Shown here piece after piece: positions 18,298 to 26,988 of a stretch of 64,000 nt of DNA (positions within the stretch are counted from its first letter, which is position 1; each line of letters opens with the position of its first letter). The stretch spans positions 61,288 through 125,287 of the forward strand of contig NZ_JAGGDJ010000016.1 of assembly GCF_017652985.1 (NCBI RefSeq). Reading direction: 5' to 3'. The notes below the pieces were generated by a model. It ran no database searches, was not told the DNA's origin, and worked only from the letters and a program-made list of their open reading frames with translations. Origin of the DNA: Paenibacillus artemisiicola. GTDB lineage: Bacteria; Bacillota; Bacilli; Paenibacillales; Paenibacillaceae. The translations under genes were made by a program, and so were the position numbers.

Positions 18298-21234
18298 TTA
18301 AATATTCAGCGCGTCCAGCAGCGCGTAGACGATCTTCGCGGCCTCGGCGCGCGTCAACGTGCCGTCCGGCCGGAAGGCGCCGTCCGGATAGCCGTCGACG
18401 ATGCCCGCTGACGCGGCTTGGCCGATCGCTTCCGCGGCCCAGGCCGGGATGCCCGCCGCGTCGGCGAACGTCTTGTCCGCGCCGCCCGGGGCGATGCCGC
18501 CGGCCTGCAGGACGCGCGCGGCCATGACGGCGATTTCCGCGCGCGTGATGCGCTGCGACGCCTGGAAGACGGAGCCGCCGCTTGCGGCGAAGCCGGTCAC
18601 GTAGCCGGCGTCGGCGGCCGCCTTCACCTGCGCCTTGGCCCACGCCGGGATCCGGGCGTCGTCGGCGAAGCCGGTCGTTCCCGCCGCGGCCGGAAGGCCG
18701 AGCGCGTCCGCGAGCAGCTTCACCCACTCGGCGCGGGTGACCGGACGTTCGGGACGGAACGTGCCGTCCTCGTAGCCGGAGACGACGCCGAGGCCGATCA
18801 GCCGGTCGGCGTACGGCTTGGCCCACGAGGCGCCCAGATCCGCGAACGTTTGGGGCGCGTAGCCGAACACTCCGAAGGCCGCGGCATGCTTCGCGGCGAC
18901 CGTAATGGTCGCGCCGTCGGCTTTGCCGCCGAGGAAGATCCATTTCTTGAGCGTGTCGTTGTAGTAGTAGACGGCCGGCTGGAGGGCCGAATCCTTCGCG
19001 TAGTTAAACGTCAGCTCCACCGGCTTGCCGAACGTCGCGCCCGCGGTGCTCGTCAGCTCGACGATCGGGCCGAGCGCCTGCAGGCTGCCGAGCGGCGGCT
19101 GCTCGGCGGCGGCCAGGACGCGCGCGCCGACCTTGCCGCCGGACGCGACGGCGCCTGCCGGCACCTTGAAGGCGACGACGTCCTTCAGGCTGCCTTCGGC
19201 GCCCTTGGCGGGATCGACGTCGACGGTCACGGACGCTGCAGGCGTCTCGGGCTCGTCCGGCGTTGCCGGCGGCGGGCTGCCCGGCGTGGACGTCGTCGGG
19301 AGCGCCTTGACCGTGACGGCGAACGTCTTGGTCTCCGACGCCGTTCCGCGCGATACCGTCGCCTTCAGCGTCACGGACGCGTCGGATTGCCCCGCGCCCG
19401 GACGGGTCACCTTGGCGGCGCCGTTCTCGATCGCGACGGCGTTCGCGCTATCGGCCGTCTCTTCCCAGGCGATCGACGCGCCGTGCTTGCCCTCGGCGGG
19501 CAGCGTAAGATCGGCCGTCACCGCGCCGGCGTCGCCGAGCGTCAGCGTGCCGAGCGTATCCGCGACGGCCTGCTCGTCGCTGTAGGCGGCGCTATCGACG
19601 AAGATCGGGTTGGAATAGAACCACAGGTCCTTGTAATTGCGATCGTTAATCTCGTTAAAGCGGGTCGTCGGGTCCTCCGTCGTCGTTTTCGGATCGATCA
19701 GCGGATTGCCGTCCTGCGTCTCGCCCGGCACGTTCGCGCCGAGGTTCGTGCCCCGCAGGCGGAAGTACTGATCCTTGCTCGCGCGCGGCAGCTCGTACGT
19801 GATGACGTTGTAGCCGTTCGCGTCCGTCGTCCAATCCTCGCTCGTGAACGTGGCGACGACGCGGGTCGAGTCGTTCGTATCCTTGTCGTAGGCCGCGGTT
19901 CCCTTCTCGGCCGGTCCCGTCACGTCCCCCGCGATCAGGTCGACGTGGTCGACGGCCGGCTTCACGCCGGCGGATTGCCCGCTGTCGATCGGGGATTCGT
20001 AATGATTGGTCCCGGGGCTCTTGAACTTGATCGTGAGCGTCAGCTTGTCTCCTTCGGTCGCCTGCAGGTTTCCGCCCATCCCGGCATTTGCGTCGCCGTC
20101 CGCGATGCGGAAGTCCAGGGCGTCGATCAGATCGCCGAAGACGGAGAACGATTGGCCCGAACGCATGCCGTCCAGGATATCCTGCGCGGAGCGGCCGTCC
20201 GTCCAGACGTAGTTCTTGGCGTATTCGCCCGGCCAGTAGCCGCTCGAGTTGGTGCCGATCGTCTTGAAGTGGTAGTCGGAATTGGCGAAATTCCAGAAGC
20301 GGCGTCCTTCGCCGAGCAGGGCGTCCCAGACGCCGCCGACCTTCGCGACCATGTAATCGACGCCGCCGTAGGAGCGGTTCTTGTAGTTGTCGTTGGCCGT
20401 CGGATCGGCGGGATCGTACGCCGTGTTATAGCCGCCGCGGTCCGGCTCCATCTGGTTGCCGAGCATGCCCTCGAAGCCGAACGCGATGTCCGGCGCGGCG
20501 CTATTGAAGTCGCGGAAGTCCGAAATCTTGTATTTGCCAACGCCGCGGGAAGGATGGTTGACGATCATGTAGCTGGTGTCCGGGTAGTTGCGCTTCAGCC
20601 AATCGATCGCGGTCAGGCTGTCCGCGTGCGTCGCGTACGCCCGGTCGTCGCCGGCTTCCCATTGCGCGACGTCGGCGGGATCGAACCAGCTCGCGTCGCG
20701 GTTCGTGAAGAGGTACTCGAATCGATTCGCGGCCTTCAGCGCCGCGTCGGAGCCCGGCGCGCCGGTCAGGATGCCGACGGAGCCGTGCTCATGCGACGGG
20801 ATATCCCATTCGAAGCCGGAGAAAATCGTTTTGCCCGCGTACTTGCCGGCCGCCTGCAGCTCCTTCGTCTTCGGCACCTGGTAGTCGAGCAGTCCCTTGG
20901 ACAGCGGAGTCGGCCCGCCGGGAATGTCGGCGCCCGTGTCGTCCCGCTTGGAGTAACGCAGATGATCCGCCAGGAAGAGGAAGTCGAGGCCGTTCGTCGT
21001 AAGGCCGTGGTCGAGCACCGATTCCAGCGAGCTCTGGGCATCGTCGGATTCGAACGTATGCGCGTGGAACTCGCCGGTCAGCCACTGGCCCTGCGGGGCG
21101 CCGGCATCGGCGCCGCCCTCCGCGGCCGCCGCCGAAGGGAGAGGAACGGCGAGACCCGTCGAGAGGAGGCCGGCCGAGAGCGACAGGGGGAGCAGCATCC
21201 GGAATTGCTTATTGAACTTCAACACGAAATCCAC
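18298..21234 (-). CDS. SLH-anchored PHP-domain phosphoesterase
   Basis: 978-residue secreted surface protein. A signal peptide (to about residue 38, AAAAEG) is followed by a PHP-type metallo-phosphoesterase domain opening with GEFHAHTFESDD and continuing through DFLFLADH, TIFSGFEWDIPSHEHGSVGIL, YATHADS and WNFANSDYHFK, all rich in candidate metal ligands. A middle beta-rich region, a Pro/Thr-rich linker (STPGSPPPATPDEPETP) and an autotransporter-like or ZU5-like beta region lead to three C-terminal SLH domains (QTFADLGASWAKPYADR onward). The GTG start has no good ribosome site; GTG 21225 is an alternative. Likely an extracellular phosphodiesterase or phosphatase; substrate unknown. Monocistronic. 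Confidence 0.88.
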   Translation of the reverse strand: MDFVLKFNKQFRMLLPLSLSAGLLSTGLAVPLPSAAAAEGGADAGAPQGQWLTGEFHAHTFESDDAQSSLESVLDHGLTTNGLDFLFLADHLRYSKRDDTGADIPGGPTPLSKGLLDYQVPKTKELQAAGKYAGKTIFSGFEWDIPSHEHGSVGILTGAPGSDAALKAANRFEYLFTNRDASWFDPADVAQWEAGDDRAYATHADSLTAIDWLKRNYPDTSYMIVNHPSRGVGKYKISDFRDFNSAAPDIAFGFEGMLGNQMEPDRGGYNTAYDPADPTANDNYKNRSYGGVDYMVAKVGGVWDALLGEGRRFWNFANSDYHFKTIGTNSSGYWPGEYAKNYVWTDGRSAQDILDGMRSGQSFSVFGDLIDALDFRIADGDANAGMGGNLQATEGDKLTLTIKFKSPGTNHYESPIDSGQSAGVKPAVDHVDLIAGDVTGPAEKGTAAYDKDTNDSTRVVATFTSEDWTTDANGYNVITYELPRASKDQYFRLRGTNLGANVPGETQDGNPLIDPKTTTEDPTTRFNEINDRNYKDLWFYSNPIFVDSAAYSDEQAVADTLGTLTLGDAGAVTADLTLPAEGKHGASIAWEETADSANAVAIENGAAKVTRPGAGQSDASVTLKATVSRGTASETKTFAVTVKALPTTSTPGSPPPATPDEPETPAASVTVDVDPAKGAEGSLKDVVAFKVPAGAVASGGKVGARVLAAAEQPPLGSLQALGPIVELTSTAGATFGKPVELTFNYAKDSALQPAVYYYNDTLKKWIFLGGKADGATITVAAKHAAAFGVFGYAPQTFADLGASWAKPYADRLIGLGVVSGYEDGTFRPERPVTRAEWVKLLADALGLPAAAGTTGFADDARIPAWAKAQVKAAADAGYVTGFAASGGSVFQASQRITRAEIAVMAARVLQAGGIAPGGADKTFADAAGIPAWAAEAIGQAASAGIVDGYPDGAFRPDGTLTRAEAAKIVYALLDALNI

Positions 21235-21454
21235 CGCCAGTCTGCGAAAGTGTTGCCCGCGGGTGAAGCAAGGGCAGTTTGAGTGTACAAGCCCACTGTC
21301 AGCGGGATATTCGGGGCGGAGGCCGTTTTGTTAATCGGGCGTTAAATTGTTGGAATCGGTACCAGATTCCAAGCGCGGCAGGTCCGGAGATGACCGCGGG
21401 CGCGAAAAAACAGCCGAAATGCTGCCGTAGCCGAAAAGAGCGCACAATCGGTTA

Positions 21455-21509
21455 TTCACAAGGGAGGTGGAAGGCACTATACTAGTCGTAGATAATGATA
21501 ATCAATCTC
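21455..21509 (+). promoter_or_regulatory. Promoter followed by Fur box for the third siderophore-binding gene
   Basis: TTCACA (21455-21460) and TATACT (21478-21483) are spaced by 17 bp. A Fur box, gataatgataatcaatctc (21491-21509; 17 of 19 consensus positions), covers the expected transcription start. Confidence 0.88.
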
Positions 21510-21529
21510 AATTACAGGAGCCGTCGAAC

Positions 21530-22597
21530 ATGAACCGAACGTCTGTCACCCGCTTTGCGCAGCTCGCGCTCATGGTTTTGCTGATCGCCGCGTTGTCCGC
21601 CTGCGGCAACGCGAACAACGGAAATAACGGGGGCAACGCGTCCTCGGCCAATAACGAAACGCAGCAGCCGGCGAACGCCGGCGGCACGACGAACGCGAAC
21701 GCGGGCAACGCGAACGCGGGCAACGCGAACGCGAATGGCGGCGCGAATGCCGCGCCGGCCGACAACGCGGCCGACCAGGGCGTCCGCGTGCTGAAGGACG
21801 CGATGGGCCACGACGTGAACGTGCCGGCCCGCCCGCAGCGGGTCATCGCGCCGTTCCTCGAGGATTCGCTCGCCGCGCTCGGCCTGAAGCCCGTCGCGCA
21901 GTGGGGCGCCGCCGGCGTGCCGCAGCAATATTTGCAGGACAAGCTCAAGGACGTGCCCGTCCTGAGCATGGAAGGCGGCCTGAAGCCGGAAGAGGCGCTG
22001 TCCTACAGTCCGGACCTGATCATCTTCATGGCGCCGTCTTACCTGGCGAACGCCGACTATGAGTCGTTCGCCAAAATCGCGCCGACGTTCGTGCTGTCGG
22101 GCAACGAGTCCGACTGGCGGGGCAACCTCGAGAAGCTCGGCGCGCTGCTGAACGAGGAGGAGGCGGCGAAGACGGCGCTTGCGGACTACGACAAGAAGGT
22201 CGCGGATGCGAAGACCCGGCTCGGCACGCTGCCGGCCGGGAAGACCGCCGTGCTCCTGCAATCGGGCGGCGAGAAGGGCTTCAAGCTGTTCGGCCCGAAA
22301 TTCTACGGCGGCGAGACGCTGTACGCGACGCTCGGCTTCAGGCAGCCGGCCGTGCTGAAAGGCGACTACGAGACGTATTCCATCGAGAAGCTCGCCGACC
22401 TGAAGGACGTCGACTACCTCTTCGTCATCTCCGGCCCGGGCCGCGAGAAGGCGCCGGTCGACAACCCGCTCTGGAAATCGCTCTCCGCCGTGAAGAACAA
22501 CCGGGTGTTCGACGCCGATTCCGGCCACTGGTTCAATGCGAATCTGATCGCGAACGGCCTGATCATCGACGACGTGCTGAAGGACGTCCATGAATAA
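21530..22597 (+). CDS. Iron-siderophore ABC transporter substrate-binding lipoprotein
   Basis: 355-residue lipoprotein; ATG 21530 has CAGGAG 9 nt upstream. The signal peptide ends at LSAC; the following linker of about 55 residues is strikingly Asn/Ala/Gly-rich, including tandem NANAG units. Binding-fold blocks: MGHDVNVPARPQRVIAPFLEDSLAALG, EEALSYSPDLIIFMAP, FAKIAPTFVLSG, VDYLFVISGPG and LWKSLSAVKNNRVF. Ligand expected to be a ferric siderophore. The stop codon overlaps the start of the downstream AraC/SBP regulator gene by 8 bp, so the two are translationally coupled and under one Fur-controlled promoter. Confidence 0.93.
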   Translation: MNRTSVTRFAQLALMVLLIAALSACGNANNGNNGGNASSANNETQQPANAGGTTNANAGNANAGNANANGGANAAPADNAADQGVRVLKDAMGHDVNVPARPQRVIAPFLEDSLAALGLKPVAQWGAAGVPQQYLQDKLKDVPVLSMEGGLKPEEALSYSPDLIIFMAPSYLANADYESFAKIAPTFVLSGNESDWRGNLEKLGALLNEEEAAKTALADYDKKVADAKTRLGTLPAGKTAVLLQSGGEKGFKLFGPKFYGGETLYATLGFRQPAVLKGDYETYSIEKLADLKDVDYLFVISGPGREKAPVDNPLWKSLSAVKNNRVFDADSGHWFNANLIANGLIIDDVLKDVHE

Positions 22598-24211
22598 GCA
22601 CTCCTCCGCCGGCTCGCAGCCTCCCGCTGCGGCCGGCCTTTCCTATCGTTTGCTGGACGTGCGGATGCTGCGGGACGATGCGGGGGACGCGGGAGGGGAG
22701 CGCTCGTTCATCGAGGCCGGGACGCATCTGCTGCTGCTGGCCGGCACGGGCGGCGGCCGCCTCGTCATCGACGGCCGGGTGCGGCTCCCGCGTCCGGGCT
22801 CGCTGTACGTCTGCGCTCCGGGGCAGCTGATCGAATGGACCAATTATACGGGGCATCCGCTGGAGCTGCTGCTCCTGCATTTCGACGTGGCCGCGCCGCC
22901 GGGCGGCGAGCCCGCGGCGGACGCGCCGCCGCGTTTCCCGTTCCTCGGCGAAGCGGCGGCGCCGTCGGCCGTGGCGGCCGGCCAGCTCTTCGGCGCGATC
23001 CGCGCGGGCTGGGAGCAGGGTACGCCTTCCGGCCGGCTGCGCGCCGAGGCGGGGCTGCTCGAGCTGCTCAGCCTCGCGCTCGGCATCAGGAGCGCCAGAC
23101 GGAGATGGCGCTCGAAGCGGCGCGCCTGGAGCTGGAGCGGCATTACGCGAGCGAGATCACGATCGTGGAGCTGGCGAAGATCGCGGGGCTGAGCCGGTTT
23201 CATTTCATGCGGCTGTTCAAGGAGCGGTTCGGCCGCGGCGTCATGGAATACCGGACGGAGCTGCGGCTGAAGGAAGCGAAGCGGCTCATGTGCGAGGCGA
23301 ACCTGTCGCTGACGGAGATCGTCGAGCTCGTCGGCTACACGAGCGAGACGTATTTCGGCACGCTGTTCAAACGGGAGGTCGGCTTCGCCCCGGCCGTCTA
23401 CCAGCGCAACCAGAAGCGGCGGATCGCGGCGTACAGCTGGATCAACGTCGGCCAGCTGCTGGCGCTGCGGACGATGCCGTACGCCGCGCCGATGGATCAG
23501 TATTGGACGGACTACTACCGCGATAAGTGCGGCTACGAGGTCAAAACGCCGCTCAGCCATCATTACGCGTTCAACCTGAGCGCGCTGCGCGGGGCGAAGC
23601 CGGACCGGATCGTCGGCATGGCGGAGCTGCTTCCGCCGGAGGAGCAGGACAAGCTCCGGGAGATCGCGCCGTCGCTCTTTCTGCGCTCGGACGACGATTG
23701 GCGCGGTCACTTGGCGCAGCTGGCCGCGTTCCTGGACCGGGACGACGAAGCCGCGGCATGGCTGAAGCGCTACGACCGCCGCGCGGCGGCGATACGGGAA
23801 CGGCTGGCGCCGATCGCCGGAGGGGGCGCGCTGCTGGTGCTCTCCGTCGACCGCAAGGGGCTGGCCGTCGTCGGGCGCCAGGCGGGCACGGTGCTGTACG
23901 ACGATCTCGGCTTCGCCTTGCCGGCAGCGGCCCGCGACGTGGGCTGGGGCCGGCCGATCGCGCCGTCTGGACTGGCCGGCTTGGAAGCGGACCGAATCAT
24001 CGTGCACGTCGAACGCGGCGCCGCCGCCGAGGCAAGGTGGCGGAGCCTCGCCCAGAGCGAGGCGTGGCGCGGGCTTCCGGCCGTCCGGGCCGGCCGCGTC
24101 CATGCGGCGTCCGGCCTCGGCTGCTTCGAGGCGCCGTGGAACGAATACGCGGCCGACCCGCTCGAACGGTTCCTCGGCGAGATGCCGGGCTTGTTCGGGC
24201 TTGAAGGCTAG
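22590..24211 (+). pseudogene. Btr/YbbB-type AraC regulator fused to a siderophore-binding domain, interrupted by a frameshift
   Basis: The N-terminal sensor (22590 to about 23090; ATG after AAGGA, overlapping the previous gene by 8 bp) and the remainder (about 23090 to 24211) are in different frames. The second frame carries an AraC double helix-turn-helix (ITIVELAKIAGLSRFHFMRL, LTEIVELVGYTSETYFGTLFKREVG) and then a periplasmic-binding-protein-like domain (GAKPDRIVGMAELLP, REIAPSLFLRSDDDWRGHLAQLAAF, SVDRKGLAVVG). This fusion matches Bacillus Btr, which binds ferric siderophore in the cytoplasm and activates uptake genes. Adding one G in the agg-agc run near 23090 would join the halves smoothly (LGI-RERQTEMALEAARLE). 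This could be a real mutation, a programmed shift or a sequencing error. Confidence 0.8.
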
Positions 24212-24279
24212 CGGGAGGGGCGCTCCCGAATCCGATGGGCGTTCAAGATCCATACGCTCTGCGCACAACGAACGGTGGT

Positions 24280-24317
24280 TAACGAATAGCGCATAACGAA
24301 TAGCGCATTACGAATAG
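24280..24317. repeat. 14-bp tandem repeat, 2.7 copies
   Basis: Units of taacgaatagcgca at 24280 and 24294 and a partial, slightly changed copy at 24308, just upstream of the shared terminator. Confidence 0.85.
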
Positions 24318-24320
24318 GCA

Positions 24321-24366
24321 AAACGCGCCCCGCTTGACGCATCGCATCAAGCAGGGCGCGTTTTTT
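24321..24366. terminator. Bidirectional terminator
   Basis: aaacgcgccc (24321-24330) pairs with gggcgcgttt (24354-24363); after one mismatch the stem continues gcttga/tcaagc. A run of six T follows on the + side. Confidence 0.9.
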
Positions 24367-24384
24367 GGCGTTTTCGCCGCCGCG

Positions 24385-25092
24385 TCAGTCCGCGTTGTCC
24401 GCGAACAACCCGGCCCGGCTGACCGGCAGCCCGGCGCGGTACAGATGCCCGACGTCGCCGACGCCGTAGCAGCGCGGCGCGGCCCAACCGTGCCCGCGCT
24501 CTTCCATGACGACGGTCGTCACCGAGCTCGGGGCAATCCAGAAGCCGGACCATACCATGGAGAGCGGCAGCTCGAGCAGGTGGGACAGCCAGGCCAGGCC
24601 GAAGCCGAGGTGACAGAAGACGGCGACCGCTTCCCGGTTGCGTTCGACGATCCGGTACCGGCCGTCTACGCGCGCATAGCCGAACCCGCGCATGAAAGCA
24701 TCGGAATCCGCCTGTAGCCGCTCGTAGTTCGCCTTGAAGGCGGGATCGTCGAACGGGGGCCGCTCGTGCCAATCGCTGCTCGACGGATACGGCCGCTGCT
24801 CCCGCACCCAGGTATGATCGGCGTTCCAGGCGACGACCGACCGCCCGGACGGCTCGGTGACCTGCCATCCGTCCAGCTCGGCCGTCCATGGCAGGACGAC
24901 GGGATGAAGTCCGATCGCGTCCGCGGTATACTGCATCGTGTCCCGCGCGCGGCCGAGCGGGGAGCAGAACAGGCGGTCGATGCGCGTGCCGGACAGCCGT
25001 TCGGCCAATGCCTTCGCTTCCAAGCGGCCGGGCGGCGTGATCGTGTTGTTGGGGTAGTCCGGTTCCGCATGGCGAATGATATACAATTTCAT
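24385..25092 (-). CDS. Histidine phosphatase (phosphoglycerate mutase-like) family protein
   Basis: 235 residues. The catalytic motif RHAEPD sits at residues 7-12 (MKLYIIRHAEPDY), with the typical following FCSPLGRARDTMQ arginine motif, EL as the acid segment, and VAVFCHLGFGLAWL supplying the second catalytic His. Family members dephosphorylate small metabolites; activity here is unassigned. The start at 25092 is chosen because GGAGG lies 11 nt upstream and the motif is then close to the N terminus, as in the family. Single gene, 104 bp from the next upstream gene on the same strand. Confidence 0.9.
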   Translation of the reverse strand: MKLYIIRHAEPDYPNNTITPPGRLEAKALAERLSGTRIDRLFCSPLGRARDTMQYTADAIGLHPVVLPWTAELDGWQVTEPSGRSVVAWNADHTWVREQRPYPSSSDWHERPPFDDPAFKANYERLQADSDAFMRGFGYARVDGRYRIVERNREAVAVFCHLGFGLAWLSHLLELPLSMVWSGFWIAPSSVTTVVMEERGHGWAAPRCYGVGDVGHLYRAGLPVSRAGLFADNAD

Positions 25093-25195
25093 GGTTCGTT
25101 CAGCCTCCGCAAATCGTAGTGGCAGCGCTTCCGGCGGGCATGACGGCACGCATCAATCGGGAGCGCGGGAATAGCGGCACGTTGACGCGATAAGG

Positions 25196-25642
25196 TCAGC
25201 CGTTGCGCGCGATTACCGCGCCCCACGCTTCCGGGGCTACGTCCCGCACATGCTTGGCGAACATCCACGGATGCCCCTCGGGATCCTCCGCGACATACTG
25301 CCGCTCGCCGTACTCCGTATCGTTCGGCGGCTCCGCGATGCGGGCGCCGGCCGCTTCGGCGCGCGCGAAGTGCGCGTCGATCTCCTCGACGAACAGCATG
25401 ACGTTCTGCGTATAGCCGCCGATGCGGGCAGGGCTTGCCGCGGCGCGTGTCAAGCTCTTCAGCATCACGTGCGCTTCGCCCAGGCGGACGAGCGCGCCGT
25501 GCACCGTTCCGTCGGGCAGACTGAAGCGGTACTGCTCTTCGAAGCCGAACGCATCCCGCAGCCAGGTCAGCGCCGCGGCGACGTCTTCGTAATACACGTG
25601 GGGCAGGATTGCGTTTACGGGTACGGATCGATTGGAAATCAC
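25196..25642 (-). CDS. VOC (glyoxalase/bleomycin-resistance) superfamily protein
   Basis: 148 residues; GTG 25642 has GGAGG 8 nt upstream. The fold markers are AILPHVYYEDVAAALTWLRDAFGFEE, HVMLKSLTRAA, MLFVEEIDAHFARAEAAGARIAEPPNDTEYGERQYVAEDPEGHPWMFAKH. The paired beta-alpha-beta-beta-beta modules fit a single-unit VOC protein of the PhnB/YkcA type. No substrate can be deduced. It lies between the phosphatase and DoxX genes, all on the minus strand but with separate ribosome sites and gaps over 100 bp. Confidence 0.88.
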   Translation of the reverse strand: MISNRSVPVNAILPHVYYEDVAAALTWLRDAFGFEEQYRFSLPDGTVHGALVRLGEAHVMLKSLTRAAASPARIGGYTQNVMLFVEEIDAHFARAEAAGARIAEPPNDTEYGERQYVAEDPEGHPWMFAKHVRDVAPEAWGAVIARNG

Positions 25643-25739
25643 GGGAAGCACCTCCGTTGAATTCGGTATCCTCCTCAGCATAGCATAGCGGGGACGGGCA
25701 TAGACGGATCCGCGTCAATTTCCTTCCGCGGGCATGCAA

Positions 25740-25766
25740 AAAGCCGCCCCTTGGCGGAGCGGCTTT
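25740..25766 (-). terminator. Terminator of the DoxX gene
   Basis: Stem aaagccgc/gcggcttt with an 11-nt loop; on the minus strand it is followed by tttttgc. It lies 32 bp beyond the DoxX stop. Confidence 0.8.
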
Positions 25767-25798
25767 CCGATGGCTGAACGTTTGTCTGAGGCGCCGGT

Positions 25799-26158
25799 TC
25801 AGTTCGGGAAATTGCCCAAATCGGAACCTTGCAGGCAGGCGAGCACGATCGCCAGGATCGCCAGCACGAGGGCGGGCACCATTTGGCCGAACGCGTCCTT
25901 CGCGCGGATGTGGGCGATCACGCCGCACACCATGATGAACGCGAGCCCGACGGCCGCCCAAGCGGACCAGCTCGCGTACCAGAAGCCGACGACGAGGCCG
26001 GCGACCGCAACCAGCTGCAGCAGTCCCGTCACGACGCGGAACCATTGCGGCAGGCCGAGCTTGTTGAAGCTTTCCACTTGCATTTTGGCGCCGGCGGCCT
26101 TGCTGAGGCCCGATCCGAGGAACGCGAGCGCGAGTAAAATTTCGATGACGATAGCCAT
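25799..26158 (-). CDS. DoxX-family membrane protein
   Basis: 119-residue protein with four predicted transmembrane helices (AIVIEILLALAFLGSGLSK, FRVVTGLLQLVAVAGLVVGFWY, WSAWAAVGLAFIMVCGVIAH, VPALVLAILAIVLACLQG). The GSGLSKAAG segment after helix 1 is typical of DoxX. The start at 26158 has GAGGGG 9 nt upstream. DoxX proteins are linked to oxidative or thiol stress in some bacteria. The divergent TetR gene and two dyad sites in the shared intergenic region suggest direct repression by that regulator. Confidence 0.9.
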   Translation of the reverse strand: MAIVIEILLALAFLGSGLSKAAGAKMQVESFNKLGLPQWFRVVTGLLQLVAVAGLVVGFWYASWSAWAAVGLAFIMVCGVIAHIRAKDAFGQMVPALVLAILAIVLACLQGSDLGNFPN

Positions 26159-26185
26159 GATGGCAATCCCCTCTCTATAAATAAG

Positions 26186-26292
26186 TAAGCAACAACTGTT
26201 GCGTAAGTTATGATAAAATAAAGCGGTCTTCCGAACAACCATCAATCCGGCGGTTTAGTCGCTTAGGCAACAACATCGCGATATTGTAGAAT
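26186..26292. promoter_or_regulatory. Two dyad operators between the DoxX and TetR genes
   Basis: Site 1 (26186-26205) is TAnGCAACA-AC-TGTTGCnTA, arms of 9 bp with one mismatch. Site 2 (26270-26287) is an 18-bp dyad, acaacatcg/cgatattgt, with one mismatch, abutting a TAGAAT -10 element at 26287-26292. Both sites contain gcaacaac at their left edge. They are the best candidates for TetR binding; this is inferred from position and symmetry. Confidence 0.55.
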
Positions 26293-26327
26293 AAGTCGGC
26301 CCCGAAGGGCCAAGAAGGAGGAACCAC

Positions 26328-26939
26328 ATGCAGCCGCAAGAGGAGAAGCCGGACCCGCGGGTGCTGCGCACGCGGCAGCTCATTCTGGACGCGTTCCGGT
26401 CGCTCATCCAGACGAAGGATCTCAAGGACATTACGGTCGGCGACATCACCGAACGGGCGACGATCAACCGCGCGACGTTCTACGCGCATTACGCGGACAA
26501 GTACGAGCTGATGGACGCGACGCTGACGACGATGTTCTGGGAAGGCATTCAAGGGAAGCTGCAGTGCCACGCCGAATTCAGCCGTTCGTCGCTGGCAAGC
26601 ATCGTCGTGACGGTGTGCGAGTTCCACCGCGACCTCAGCACGCATTGCCTCAAGAACTACGAGGCGACGGGCCCGCTGCTGGAGAAGAAAGTCAAAGCGC
26701 TGCTGCAGGAGGTGCTGTTCCAGCTGATGCGGCAAAGGGACGCGCGCCGGCCGGCCGGCTTCGACGAGGCGACGGCGTGCGCGGTGTCGACGATGCTCGC
26801 CTGGAGCATCTACGGCCTCGCGTACGCGTGGAACGCGGACGGACGCCGCGTGCCGCCGGCCGAGCTGGCGGAAACGTCGCTGACCGCCCTCGCGCACGTG
26901 GTCGCGGGCATCGTCATGGCGGAACACCCCGCGGTGTAG
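26328..26939 (+). CDS. TetR/AcrR-family transcriptional regulator
   Basis: 203 residues. The N-terminal helix-turn-helix (LILDAFRSLIQTKDLKDITVGDITERATINRATFYAHYADKYELMDA) is canonical; the C-terminal ligand-binding half is helical and contains Cys residues in HCLKNYEAT and ATACAVSTM that could be redox-sensitive. AAGGAGGA precedes the ATG. It is divergent from the DoxX gene, with two dyad sites between, so it probably represses DoxX and itself. The 51-bp repeat array begins 50 bp after its stop codon. Confidence 0.92.
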   Translation: MQPQEEKPDPRVLRTRQLILDAFRSLIQTKDLKDITVGDITERATINRATFYAHYADKYELMDATLTTMFWEGIQGKLQCHAEFSRSSLASIVVTVCEFHRDLSTHCLKNYEATGPLLEKKVKALLQEVLFQLMRQRDARRPAGFDEATACAVSTMLAWSIYGLAYAWNADGRRVPPAELAETSLTALAHVVAGIVMAEHPAV

Positions 26940-26988
26940 AGCCGGCCGGCGGGAGCGATTAGCCGGCTGGCGCGGTGAAATTGTGCCA

